This document shows, in pieces, positions 34,515 to 44,091 of a DNA stretch of 64,000 nucleotides; the first letter of the stretch is position 1; every line of letters starts with the position of its first letter. The stretch is from assembly GCA_009763385.1 (NCBI GenBank), contig CM019825.1, positions 116,927,131-116,991,130 on the forward strand. The letters run 5' to 3'. The notes beneath the pieces are model-generated. The model searched no databases, was not told the origin of the DNA, and saw only the letters and a list, made by a program, of their open reading frames with translations. Origin of the DNA: Coix lacryma-jobi var. lacryma-jobi (taxonomy: Eukaryota; Streptophyta; Magnoliopsida; Poales; Poaceae). A program made the translations under genes and the position numbers.

Positions 34515-34782
34515 GTTTGGTGGTAGAGCCAGAGAAAAACCATCGGGAGGACGCTTTCCAGGTTTGGGCCTCAAAACCTGGGTGCTGAGGGTTTCCGAGT
34601 TTGGCCACAAAACTCGGGCTGAGGACGGTTTCTAGGTTTGGGCCTCAAAACCTGGGCGCTGCGGGTTTGCTGAGTTTGGGCCTCAAAACTCAGATGCTGG
34701 TGGGCTGGTTTCCCGGTTTGGGCCTCAAAACCGGGGGTTGGCTTGAAAAGGCTGGTTTCCCGGTTTGGGCCACAAAACCGGG
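34515..34782 (+). repeat. Seven-member stem-loop array in C 5' LTR
   Basis: After a weak member at about 34515-34543, six stems follow: 34558-34565/34574-34581 (CCAGGTTT/AAACCTGG), 34595-34602/34610-34617 (CCGAGTTT/AAACTCGG), 34632-34639/34648-34655 (CTAGGTTT/AAACCTGG), 34670-34677/34686-34693 (CTGAGTTT/AAACTCAG), 34712-34719/34728-34735 and 34759-34766/34775-34782 (both CCCGGTTT/AAACCGGG). Loops are GGGCCTCA or GGGCCACA (GGCCACA in the second stem). Most members place TGGGCC, the plant site II element, across stem and loop. Confidence 0.9.
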
Positions 34783-35544
34783 GGTGCAGAGCGAGGATGG
34801 CACGTGGCGGCAATCGGGAGGTTGCGTCGAGGCAACGCTACGAGTTGTGCGGGCGTGGCCGTCGGATCCACCTACCACCGAGTTGGTCCAGAATAACCTT
34901 AGGGTTTAGATGGTTCGCTCTGTAAGTAGTTAGGGGTAGAGTGGGAATTAGGAATAGTTAGGATTAGGATTAGGATAAGTAGGGGGAGACACCCACCTCC
35001 CCATTGATCTCAGTCATTTGCTCTTTTGCTTCTAGGTTTTCCTGCTCTCCCTCTCCCCTGCTGTAGCGAACCTGAGATCCACAGAGAAGAGAACAATACC
35101 TCTGTGTTCATGAGATTTTGAGGAAGTGAGGCCGTAACCTCACTGTTGTAGCGTGTGGTAGCCACACGGTTGCAATTTTGCGATTGTGATTCGCGTTTCA
35201 TTCGTGTTCTTCGCGGAATCCTTTTTCTCCACGATTTTCCTGTCGCTTGATCTTTTTGCTTGGTTCATCTTTTGCAAATCCGTTTGAACCAAGTTGTTCT
35301 AGATCGTGAGGCACTTCTTTCCACCGAAGGAATCCACCTCTGACCTCATGGCCTAGGAGATCGATCGATTTTGGTTTCGGGACAAGCTTTTCTCCCTTCC
35401 CCCGAATTTCTTCGATTCATCGATTTGGAGATAGGTTCGAGCCATGATCTCTTAGAGATAGCTCACTATCCTCCTTATGATTCATCTCTCCAAGTTTGAA
35501 CCCTAGAGGTTTTGTTTTGGAAGAGTTTGAACCAAATCGGTGGA

Positions 35545-35860
35545 CGAACAGTAGACTTTCGGGGTGACCGGACGCTTAGATCGGGCTGACCGGACGCACC
35601 CCCTGAGTCCGGTCGTTGAACGTCCTTACTGTGATTCTCGTGACTTGACCGGACGCTCGTGACCGGACGCTGGTCCCCGTGAATGACCGGACGCGACTCT
35701 TCTCCAGTTCACTGCTTTGTTTGTGCCTGACCGGATGCTACAGGGTTGTGACCGGATGCTCCCCACTGTGAGTCCGGTCCAACTCAGAGAGCTCCGAAAT
35801 CTGTTTTGGCCTGACCGGACGCGTCCGGTGCTCTGTGACCGGACGCAGGCGAGAGTTCGG
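35545..35860 (+). repeat. Palindrome cluster in C LTR (ACCGGAC / GTCCGGT)
   Basis: About a dozen GACCGGACGC or GAGTCCGGTC units occur, including the 16-base palindrome ACCGGACGCGTCCGGT at 35814-35829. The second LTR copy is at 43510-43830. The cluster lies downstream of the expected promoter position. Confidence 0.88.
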
Positions 35861-36133
35861 TCAGTACTGGTTTTCGCAGTTTCGTTCGCAGCTTGTTCGT
35901 TCAGTGTCGGTTTTGGTTTCCGTCTTTTGCATCGGCTTTCTAGAGTTGTGTAGTGTCCCACTGTGCTTCTTAGATGCATCCACCCTACATCTAGGGTCGT
36001 GGACATTAGCAAGCTCTAGGGTTTGCATTTCGGGGTGATTCTCGGGATAGTGGTGACAAGTTTCCGAAAGGAAAATTTGAAGCTCCCATTCACCCCCCCT
36101 CTGGTCGCTTTCTGGTTGCTTCCCGGTCCTTCA

Positions 36134-36150
36134 ATTGGTATCGGAGCAGG
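36134..36150 (+). other. Element C primer-binding site
   Basis: ATTGGTATCGGAGCAGG directly follows the LTR end, as in A and B. Confidence 0.9.
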
Positions 36151-36196
36151 TTAAGGATCTTCCACCTTAGCCGGTTCCAGATCCACAGAAGGCGAC

Positions 36197-38880
36197 ATGG
36201 ATCGCGGCGTGGGCAAACCGCCGTTTTTCGATGGGACGAACTATGCGTATTGGAAGATACGCATGTCGGCCTATCTGCAGAGTTTGGGTGCTTCCATCTG
36301 GGATATTTGCAACTCTGCTGATTACGTGGTCTTGGCTGCTCGTGTCTCTCAGCTTCAGATCGATGAGCACGATGCCAATAGCCGAGCCCGTAACGCTCTC
36401 TTCTCATGTTTGAGCATGAGTGAGTTTGATCACGTTTCTCACCTCACTCGCTACGGCTCGGGAGATTTGGGCCACCCTCATGCGTTTCCATGAGGGAACC
36501 TCTCAAGTCAAAACCCGACTCTACGAGTCGTTCAAGCGAGAGTATGAGAACTTTCGACATATGCCTGGCGAGAGCATAGAAAGTTTATTCGCTCGCTTTC
36601 AGGTGATTATCAACAGGATGAGGGCTAACAAGGAGCTGTTGCCTTTCGACGATCATGAGAGGGCTCTCAAGCTTTTGCATACCCTTGATCGGTCGGTGTG
36701 GGATTCCAAAGTTCAGGCGATCATCGAATCACCTAACTATGAGACCCTCATGTGCGACGAGCTCTTTAGTAAGCTCAAGTCCAGTGAGATTGATGCCATG
36801 GCAAGGGCTTCTTATGAGAATCCTTCTGACCCAACTATGGCTTTGGTTTCTGGCTCTTCTGCTAACCCCTCTGGAGGTTTTGCTCTTTCGTCTCTCTTTT
36901 CTGTCACAGAGGAGCAGCTAGAGTCTTTGGGGGATGACGAGTTGGCAATGCTCGCCAACCGGTTCTCGCGGTTTCACAACAACCGCATGAACCATCGCCG
37001 CGGAGGAGGACGCTCAGGATGATATGAGTGCGGCGACCTCGATCACTTCATCGCCAACTGTCCCAAGATGAAGCATTCATCTGGGAAGGGCGATCATGGG
37101 CACAAGTACGACTCCGGCAAGCGCAAGGAGAAGTACGTCCCCGCGAGGCACAAGCGGAGGGGCGGCTTCGACAAGGAGTACATAAAGAAGAAGTACTTGG
37201 AGAAGGCCCAGGCTGAGCAGCGTGCGTTCTTCGCCACGCTCAGCGACGTCGACGGCTCGGATGATGACTCCGCTTGCTCAAGCGACGACGAGTTCGAGAA
37301 GAAGAAGAGGATCGAGGACAAGCTGAACGGTCTCTGCTTCTTCGCTGACGACGACGGCCTATACACCATGGCCCTCGGCAAGGAGGTCGACGGCGAGCTG
37401 GTGAACTCCCCTCGGAACGACGACGACGACGATGACACCTCCCAGGTATCCCTCACCCACGACGAGCTTTCTGCTGAGGTTGAGAAGCTTGCTGTCGCCT
37501 TGCTCAGTCAGGATAAGCTGCTTAGGCGTGCCGCTAGAGAACGCAAGGAGTTTAGGCAGAAGTGGGAGGACACGGTGAGGGAGCTAGAGTTTGCTAAGTC
37601 CACCGTGGTCATTTCTGAGGAGGTTGAGTGTGAGATGTGCACCACGCACATGACTGACCTTCTCACTTTGAGAAGCAAGTATGTTGCGTTGGTAGGAGAG
37701 GTGGATGAGCTGAAGGCTAGACCCTCGCTGTTGGGTGCGTGCAAGACTTGTCCTGTCTTGCAATCCGAGTTGGCAGAGAAGAATGCCAAGATTGTGTCTC
37801 TTGAGGAGGCCAGCTCGGGTAGCACTTGTGTGACTAGGTGCGCTTTGTGTGAGGGTTTGAAGATGGAGATTGCAAATGTGAAGCATGACAAGATGCAAAC
37901 CGAGGAGGAAAACACATACCTTCGGACCATCTTGTCATGGGTGTCTTGTGGTGAGCCGTAGCTCGGGATGATGATCTCCCAATTCAAGCGAGCTGCTGGA
38001 GGTCCTGGTGTAGGTTTTGCTCCGGGTGTTGATCTTTCTGCTTTTGGGAAGATTGGAGAGTCGAGTGGTTTGAACCCGAGTGAGAAGCCCAACTCCACCA
38101 CTACTCCCAAACTTACCAAGCTTCCACCCAAAGAGCCTCTCAAGCCTAACACCAATGATGGAGTGTTTGAAGAACCTCCGAGAGCTCCACCCAAGAACCA
38201 AGTGTGGCATCCCAAACCCAATCACTTGAAGAACAAGCTTGATATGATGCCACCTATCCAGGAGGAGTGTTTGCCACAGAAGGGCAAGGTGATCCACACC
38301 CACAACCATGTGTACCAACAACCCCCTTTGAGAGCGGTGAGGTACCATTGTGAGCATTGTGGGAGAGATGGACACTTGAGCGAGTTCTGCTTTCGGCGCA
38401 AGAGAGAGGCGCGCCGTGCTAGGGAGATGAACAACCCAGACATGTACCATCCTTTCCATGATGTACATGTGCCGAATGTTCAGAGGAGAGCTGCTAGGCC
38501 CAGAGGTCTAGAACCTCAAGTTCCCAAGCCTAGGCAGAGGAGTGCTCCGAGGAGAGATGCTAGGCCTAGAGGTGCAGTGCCTCAAGTTCCTAGGCCTAGG
38601 CCTCGTAGAGAGCGTGCCCGGCGGGAGCTTGCTGTTGTAGGCTATGGACCCCGTGGCAGTGGCTTTGTAGTTGAGCGTTTTCCCCCACCGCGTTTTGAGT
38701 ATCGCGGTGAGCGCTCCTTCCCCAGCGGATCACGTTCTTCTAAACGTGGTGATCGCTTCCTTCGTAGGTGTGCTAGGAATGGTCTTTTCACTAACCGTTC
38801 TTTTGAAAGCCGGCCCACTGGTATTCCCCTTACTTCACTAACCCCAGTGTTGGCCCGTATGCTCACCCTATGTCTTTTTA
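36197..38880 (+). pseudogene. gag: Element C gag
   Basis: The ATG at 36197 starts MDRGVGKPPFFDGTNYAYW. A frameshift lies near 36455. The next open piece contains MPGESIESLFARFQVI, as in A, and ends in TGA at 37020-37022, exactly where A encodes the first Cys of the first CCHC knuckle; the remaining YECGDLDHFIANC follows. The piece 37068-37961 is Lys/Asp-rich, then coiled-coil-like, and ends in TAG at 37959-37961 where A has CAG (Gln). The third piece has the second knuckle CEHCGRDGHLSEFC near 38349 and an Arg/Pro-rich tail with repeated PRGLEPQVPKPRQR-like units. Confidence 0.9.
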
Positions 38881-38898
38881 TTGATGTAGGTAAAACGA

Positions 38899-39170
38899 TT
38901 GGAGAACGTTTGGTTGGTGGATTCCGGGTGTTCGAGGCACATGACCGGAAACGCCAAGTGGTTCTCCAGTCTTAGTCCGGTCGCCGGAAAGGAGTATATC
39001 ACCTTCGGCGACAACAGCAAAGGTAAGGTGCTGTCTCGTGGGTCTGTGCGAGTTAATGAGCACTTTGTGTTGCGCGATGTTGCTCTTGTTTCTAACTTGA
39101 ATTTTAACCTTCTTTCTATTTCGCAACTCTTTGATGATGACTATGAGATTCGTTTTAAACCGAATCTCAG
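38899..39170 (+). pseudogene. pol: Element C pol: aspartic protease
   Basis: VWLVDSGCSRHMTGN holds the catalytic DSG, followed by ITFGDNSKGKVLSRG and LRDVALVSNLNFNLLSISQL. The frame is open from 38899 into integrase and is +1 relative to the end of gag. TTTTTATTGATGTAG just upstream (ending about 38889) looks like a splice acceptor. Confidence 0.9.
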
Positions 39171-39881
39171 TCATATTTTGGATCCTCAGGTCAATCTTGT
39201 GTGTTTGATTTCGCCCTTTGGAAAAGTCTTTCGTGCGAATTTCTCGGAGTCTTTTGGCACTTCTCGTTGTCTAGTGGCTGGACCTTCTTCTTCTGATCTT
39301 TGGAAGTGGCATAGGAGACTAGGACATTTGAGCTTTGACTTGCTTGCAAGACTTAGTTCACTTGGCCTAATCCGAGGATTGCCCAAGTTATCCATAGAGA
39401 AGGATTTTGTTTGCCACTCTTGTAGACAGGGGAAGATGGTTGCCACTCCCCACCATCCAGTGACTCAGGTCATGACCAAGCGCCCTGGAGAGCTTTTGCA
39501 CATGGACCTTGTTGGTCCGGCTCGGGTGAGCTCGGTTGGGGGAAAGTGGTATGTGCTTGTTGTTGTTGATGACTTTTCAAGATATTCGTGGGTCTTCTTT
39601 TTAGCTGAGAAGACCGAGACTTTCTCCTTTGCTCGCAATCTGATTTTGCGTCTTCAGAACGAGTTCCCCTTGAACTCGATGCAAGCTATTAGGAGTGATA
39701 ATGGGTCCGAATTCAAGAATTCGGATTTTGAGAAGTTTTGTAACTCTTTGGGTTTAGAGCATCAGTTTTCTTCCCCCTACACACCGCCACAAAATGGTGT
39801 TGTAGAGAGGAAGAATCGGACCCTTGTAGAGATGGCCAGGATGATGCTCGATGAGCATAGGACTCCTAGGCGATATTGGGC
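39171..39881 (+). pseudogene. pol: Element C pol: integrase, truncated
   Basis: The HHCC domain (LWKWHRRLGHLSFDLL to CHSCRQGK) and the whole catalytic triad (ELLHMDLVGPA, RSDNGSEFKN, NGVVERKNRTL) are intact in one open frame. It stops within the YWAEAMNTACY region, at YWA, where the solo LTR begins at 39882. Everything downstream of this point in pol is missing. Confidence 0.92.
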
Positions 39882-40030
39882 TGTTGGTATTTCTTAGCGT
39901 CGCTACTAAGAATAGAGTTTTAATCTATCCCCGGCAACGGCGCCAGAAACGCTTGTTGACACTTCTTAGCGCAACCACTAGAACTAGACTATGGAGCCTA
40001 ACCCCAGCAACGACGCTAGAAGTGTCTTGG
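39882..40030 (-). repeat. Tandem LTR-end plus primer-site units in D
   Basis: Two units of about 72-75 bases lie head to tail. Unit 1 (39882-39953) starts TGTTGGTATTTCTTAGCG and contains CCCCGGCAACGGCGCCA, the complement of TGGCGCCGTTGCCGGGG, a tRNA-Asp-type primer site. Unit 2 (from 39954) starts TGTTGACACTTCTTAGCG and contains the decayed CCCCAGCAACGACGCTAG. The primer-site copy thus lies at the outer end of the LTR, next to the target. Confidence 0.75.
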
Positions 40031-41291
40031 TGGTAAAACTATTGACTATTGGATAGTTCCGCAAGCGCACAGAAAATACCGATGTAGCACTTCACCGGGA
40101 GTATTCCAAGGTATCGTTATTTATTTTATCCCAAAGGAAAGCAAGCTAGGAAAGATGTAGAGAGAGGAAAGATAGATCCTTTAGTCTTACTATAATCTAT
40201 TATCAATTAGAGAAGCAAAGGGGTATAGGTGGATATAATGGAGGATAGATAGATAAGATAAATAAGTTAAGCAAAGAGTATATGATATGAAAGATAACTT
40301 TAGTAGAGCTAGCTAGGTGGGAGGACAACGAGTGAGTATAAAGTACTCCTATGTTTCTACCTTTACTCCTATGAACTAATCCTAATTAAATAGATGACTT
40401 AACTAGATTGACGCCTTGCTACTTGTGTGAGAGGGATAAACGAGAGAGTAAAGCGATAGAAGATTGTTCACCTAACCCAGTACTCAAGCGGATATTTGGC
40501 TTATGGACGCCTTACCTTTTAAGAACTAGCCTGAGTTCACGTGAGGGGATCTAGGTAGCCAGGCAAAATCTGTCACCTTTTGCCCATGCGCCCCTACTGT
40601 CCGTGCAAGCCAGCGGTAGTCAAAGATAAGATGAAGTATGAGCACCACGCTCACACTTATCTACACCTTTAGCTAACGATCAAAATAGCTAAAGCCCCTA
40701 TCCTAAGATAGGACGATGACGCACACACAAGAAGCTATTTAAAGGAAATCAATCTAACTAAGACAACTATAGAACTAAGATAAGCACACAACAAGACTAT
40801 ATAAATATAGACTTGCACTAAGTAAATACTTAAATAAATACTTGGAAAGTAAATACTTAAGTAAATGCAAAGTAAAGTAAAGAAAGAATATATATTAAAT
40901 AAATAAAGTCTTACAAAAGAAGAAAGATACAAGGGCTATACCAGACTCCTAGAAGACGACTCCGGAGACCCGAGCTTCGCCCGACTCGACTCTAACTCCC
41001 ACTCTAGACTAACTACTACTACTCTTGCTTGATCTCACATGAGAGTGGAGATGTGTGTGATGGGATGTGTTGAATGAGAGGGTGAAGGCCTCTATTTATA
41101 GTGGAGGTGGAGTAGGGCTACTCCGGCCCACGTCAACGATCCGTGTGCTCCCCATCTCTCAACCCTTGGATACACCGTCATTGTAACCGCCATGGATGGA
41201 TGGCTTGGATGTTCTTCACGTGTCAAACATGCATTTTACCACCGACTTGGATGAGGGTCACCTTGGGGTCGGCCGACCCCTGTCACTGACA
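39882..41291 (-). mobile_element. Solo LTR D, gypsy with tRNA-Asp-type primer-site sequence
   Basis: On its own strand it starts TGTCAGTGACAGG at 41291 and has a TATA box CTATAAATAG at 41101-41092. At the other end it reads TACCAACA at 39882. TGGGC occurs at 39877-39881 and 41294-41298, a possible target duplication with two extra bases (TG) on the right. The sequence around 40065-40150 (CAAGCGCACAGAAAATACC, GTAGCACTTCACC) matches the LTR at 56715, so both belong to one family. Right of it C's 3' LTR resumes about 230 bases inside, so a deletion accompanied or followed the insertion. Confidence 0.75.
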
Positions 41292-41298
41292 TGTGGGC

Positions 41299-44086
41299 CT
41301 GGGACAGCGACGAGCGAAGACTTGCGGTCATGTGTTGCCTGAGTCGTGGACTTGGGGACACGTGTCGGTGGACGGGGTGCACGGGCGGTGCATCCCATCT
41401 ACGGTCTCGGTTTGGTGGTAGAGCCAGAGAAAAACCATCGGGAGGACGTTTTCCAGGTTTGGGCCTCAAAACCAGGGTGCTGAGGGTTTCCGAGTTTGGC
41501 CACAAAACTCGGGCTGAGGACGGTTTCCAGGTTTGGGCCTCAAAACCTGGGCGCTGCGGTTTTGCTGAGTTTGGGCCTCAAAACTCAGATGCTGGTAGGC
41601 TGGTTTCCCGGTTTGGGCCCCAAAACCGGGGGTTGGCTTGAAAAGGCTGGTTTCCCGGTTTGGGCCACAAAACCGGGGGTGCAGAGCGAGGATGGCACGT
41701 GGCGGCAATCGGGAGGTTGCGTCGAGGCAACGCTACGAGTTGTGCGGGCGTGGCCGTCGGATCCACCTATCACCGAGTTGGTCCAGAATAACCTTAGGGT
41801 TTAGGTGGTTCGCTCTGTAAGTAGTTAGGGGTAGAGTGGGAAGAATTTTTTTTTATTAATAACCCAATTAAATAAAAAATTTCATAAATAACACTGTCTA
41901 TTTTTTTTTGCAAAACTAACCCTTTTGCCGCGCCGTGCCGCATGGCGCGGCCAAAGCGTTAGCCGCGCCATGCGGGCTGGCGTGGCAAACGGTGCCAGCG
42001 TGGCACCGCCCGGCCACGCAGGCCCGCGTGGGCCCCGCCTGTCAGTTTGCCGCGCCAGGCGGGCTGGCGCGGCTGGTGCGTTTTGCCGCGCCAGGCGGCC
42101 TGGCGCGGTCAACGGCTTTGCCGCGCCAGGCGGGGTGGCGCGGCAAAGCCGATCTAGATCTGGCCGCCGCGCCAAGCAGCAGGCTCCTCCTCATTCCTCT
42201 CTCCTCCCAAACCAATTCAATCCAATCCATTCCATTTCATTTCATTTCATTCCTCCTCTCTTCATCTCCCTCCCTCAATCAAACTTGTCTACAAGAGGTA
42301 TTTTGATCCATATTACTGTTCTTTATCCATATTTGCAATGTAGGATTGAACCATATTTTGTAAGTTAGGGTTTTAGACAATATTTATTTTGATACTGTCG
42401 TGACGTTAGTTGTTAATTAATGATGGATTTGTTCATGTACTAGACTTTTTATATCTGTTTTGCTTAATATTTTGTTCATTTTGTGTACAATTTTTTGATA
42501 TTTTGTTCACAAACAGCCTGGTCCACCATACTGACATCCCTATAAGGGATATTTTTTGATATTTTGTTCATGTACTAGATGCGCTTTGCCGCGCCACCCC
42601 GCCTGGCGCGGCAAAGCCGTTTACCGCGCCAGGCCGCCTGGCGCGGCAAAGCCACCAGCCGCGCCAGCCCGCCTGGCGCGGCAAACTGACAGGCGGGCCC
42701 ACGCGGGCCTGCGTGGCCGGCCGGTGCCACGCTGGCACCGTTTGCCGCGCCAGCCCGCATGGCGCGGCTAACGCTTTTGCCCGCCATGCGGCACGGCGCG
42801 GCAAAAGGGTTAGTTTTGAAAAAAAAAATTAACAGTGTTAATTTTGAAATTTTTTATTTAATTGGTTATTAATAAAAAAATTCAGTGGGATTAGGAATAG
42901 TTAGGATTAGGATTAGGATAAGTAGGGGGAGACACCCACCTCCCTTGATCTCAGTCATTTGCTCTTTTGCTTCTAGGTTTTCCGCTCTCCTTCTCTCCCT
43001 GCTGTAGCGAACCTGAGATCCACAGAGAAGAGAACAATACCTCTGTGTTCATGAGATTTTGAGGAGTGAGGCCGTAACCTCACTGTTGTAGCGTGTGGTA
43101 GCCACACGGTTGCATTTTCGCGGTTGTCGTTCGCATTCGCGTTTCGTTCGTGTTCTTCGCGGAATCCTTTTTTCTCTCCATGATTTTTCCTGTCGCTTGA
43201 TCTTTTTGCTTGGTTCATCTTTTGCAATCCGTTTGAACCAAGTTGTTCTAGATCGTGAGACACTTCTTTCCACCGAAGGAATTCCACCTCTGACCTCACG
43301 GCCTAGGAGATCGATCGATTTTTTTTGGTTTTCATGAAAGCTTTTCTCCCTTCCCCCGAATTTCTTCGATTCATCGATTTGGAGATAGGTTCGAGCCATG
43401 ATCTCTTAGAGATAGCTCACTATCCTCCTTGTGATTCATCTCTCCAAGTTTGAACCCTAGAGGTTTTGTTTTGGAAGAGTTTGAACCAAATCGGTGGACG
43501 AACAGTAGACTTTCGGGGTGACCGGACGCTTAGATCGGGCTGACCGGACGCACCCCCTGAGTCCGGTCGTTGAACGTCCTTACTGTGATTCTCGTGACTT
43601 GACCGGACGCTCGTGACCGGACGCTGGTCCCCGTGAACGACCGGACGCGACTCTTCTCCTGTTCACTGCTTTGTTTGTGCCTGATCGGACGCTACAGGGT
43701 TGTGACCGGACGCTCCCCACTGTGAGTCCGGTCCAACTCAGAGAGCTCCGAAATCTGTTTTGGCCTGACCGGACGCGTCCGGTGCTCTGTGACCGGACGC
43801 AGGCGAGAGTCCGGTCAGTACTGGTTTTCGCAGTTTCGTTCGCAGCTTGTTCGTTCATTGTCGGTTTTGGTTCCCGTCTTTTGCATCAGCTTTCTAGAGT
43901 TGTGTAGTGTCCCGCTGTGCTTCTTAGAAGCATCCACCCTACATCTAGGGTCGTGGACATTAGCAAGCTCTAGGGTTTGCATTTCGAGGTGATTCTCGGG
44001 ATAGTGGTGACAAGTTTCCAAAAGGAAAATTTGAAGCTCCCATTCACCCCCCTCTGGTCGCTTTCTGGTTGCTTCCCGGTCCTTCA
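41299..44086 (+). mobile_element. Element C, 3' LTR (5'-truncated, with insertion)
   Basis: From CTGGGACAGCGACGAGCG it matches 34404 onward of the 5' LTR, with the stem-loop array at 41452-41690 and palindromes at 43510-43830. It is interrupted by the foldback element and ends CCGGTCCTTCA at 44086, followed by the duplicated GATTT. Confidence 0.92.
41845..42884. mobile_element. Foldback element with ~305 bp inverted repeats
   Basis: The ends GAATTTTTTTTTATTAAT and ATTAATAAAAAAATTC are inverted. Arms of about 305 bases (41845-42150 and 42577-42884) are nearly identical and themselves consist of GCCGCGCCAGG / CTGGCGCGGC units; the central ~425 bases are ordinary AT-rich sequence. The intact site in C's 5' LTR (about 34937-34952) gives a probable 8-base duplication AGTGGGAA with one base lost on the right. 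No transposase is present. Long arms suggest a Mutator-like non-autonomous element; the 8-base duplication would also fit hAT. Confidence 0.75.
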
Positions 44087-44091
44087 GATTT

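Larger units (their letters stand above)
34169..36133 (+). mobile_element. Element C, 5' LTR (1965 bp)
   Basis: It begins TGCGGATACATGGGTG and ends CCGGTCCTTCA. It carries the stem-loop array (34515-34782) and the ACCGGAC palindrome cluster (35545-35860). Where A has CTATATAAGG, C reads AGGATAAGTAGG, so the TATA box appears lost. Confidence 0.93.
34164..44091 (+). mobile_element. Ty1/copia Sirevirus-type element C (internally deleted)
   Basis: A plus-strand element bounded by GATTT at 34164-34168 and 44087-44091, inside B's accessory frame. It has a 5' LTR, gag, protease and most of integrase, then loses reverse transcriptase, RNase H, the 3' non-coding region and about 230 bases of the 3' LTR. 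A solo LTR fills the gap, and a foldback element lies in the 3' LTR. It is closely related to A at the protein level. Confidence 0.93.

Noticed and set aside
41882..42804. Ala/Arg-rich proteins on both strands
   Set aside because: They read the GC palindromes of the foldback arms in all frames.
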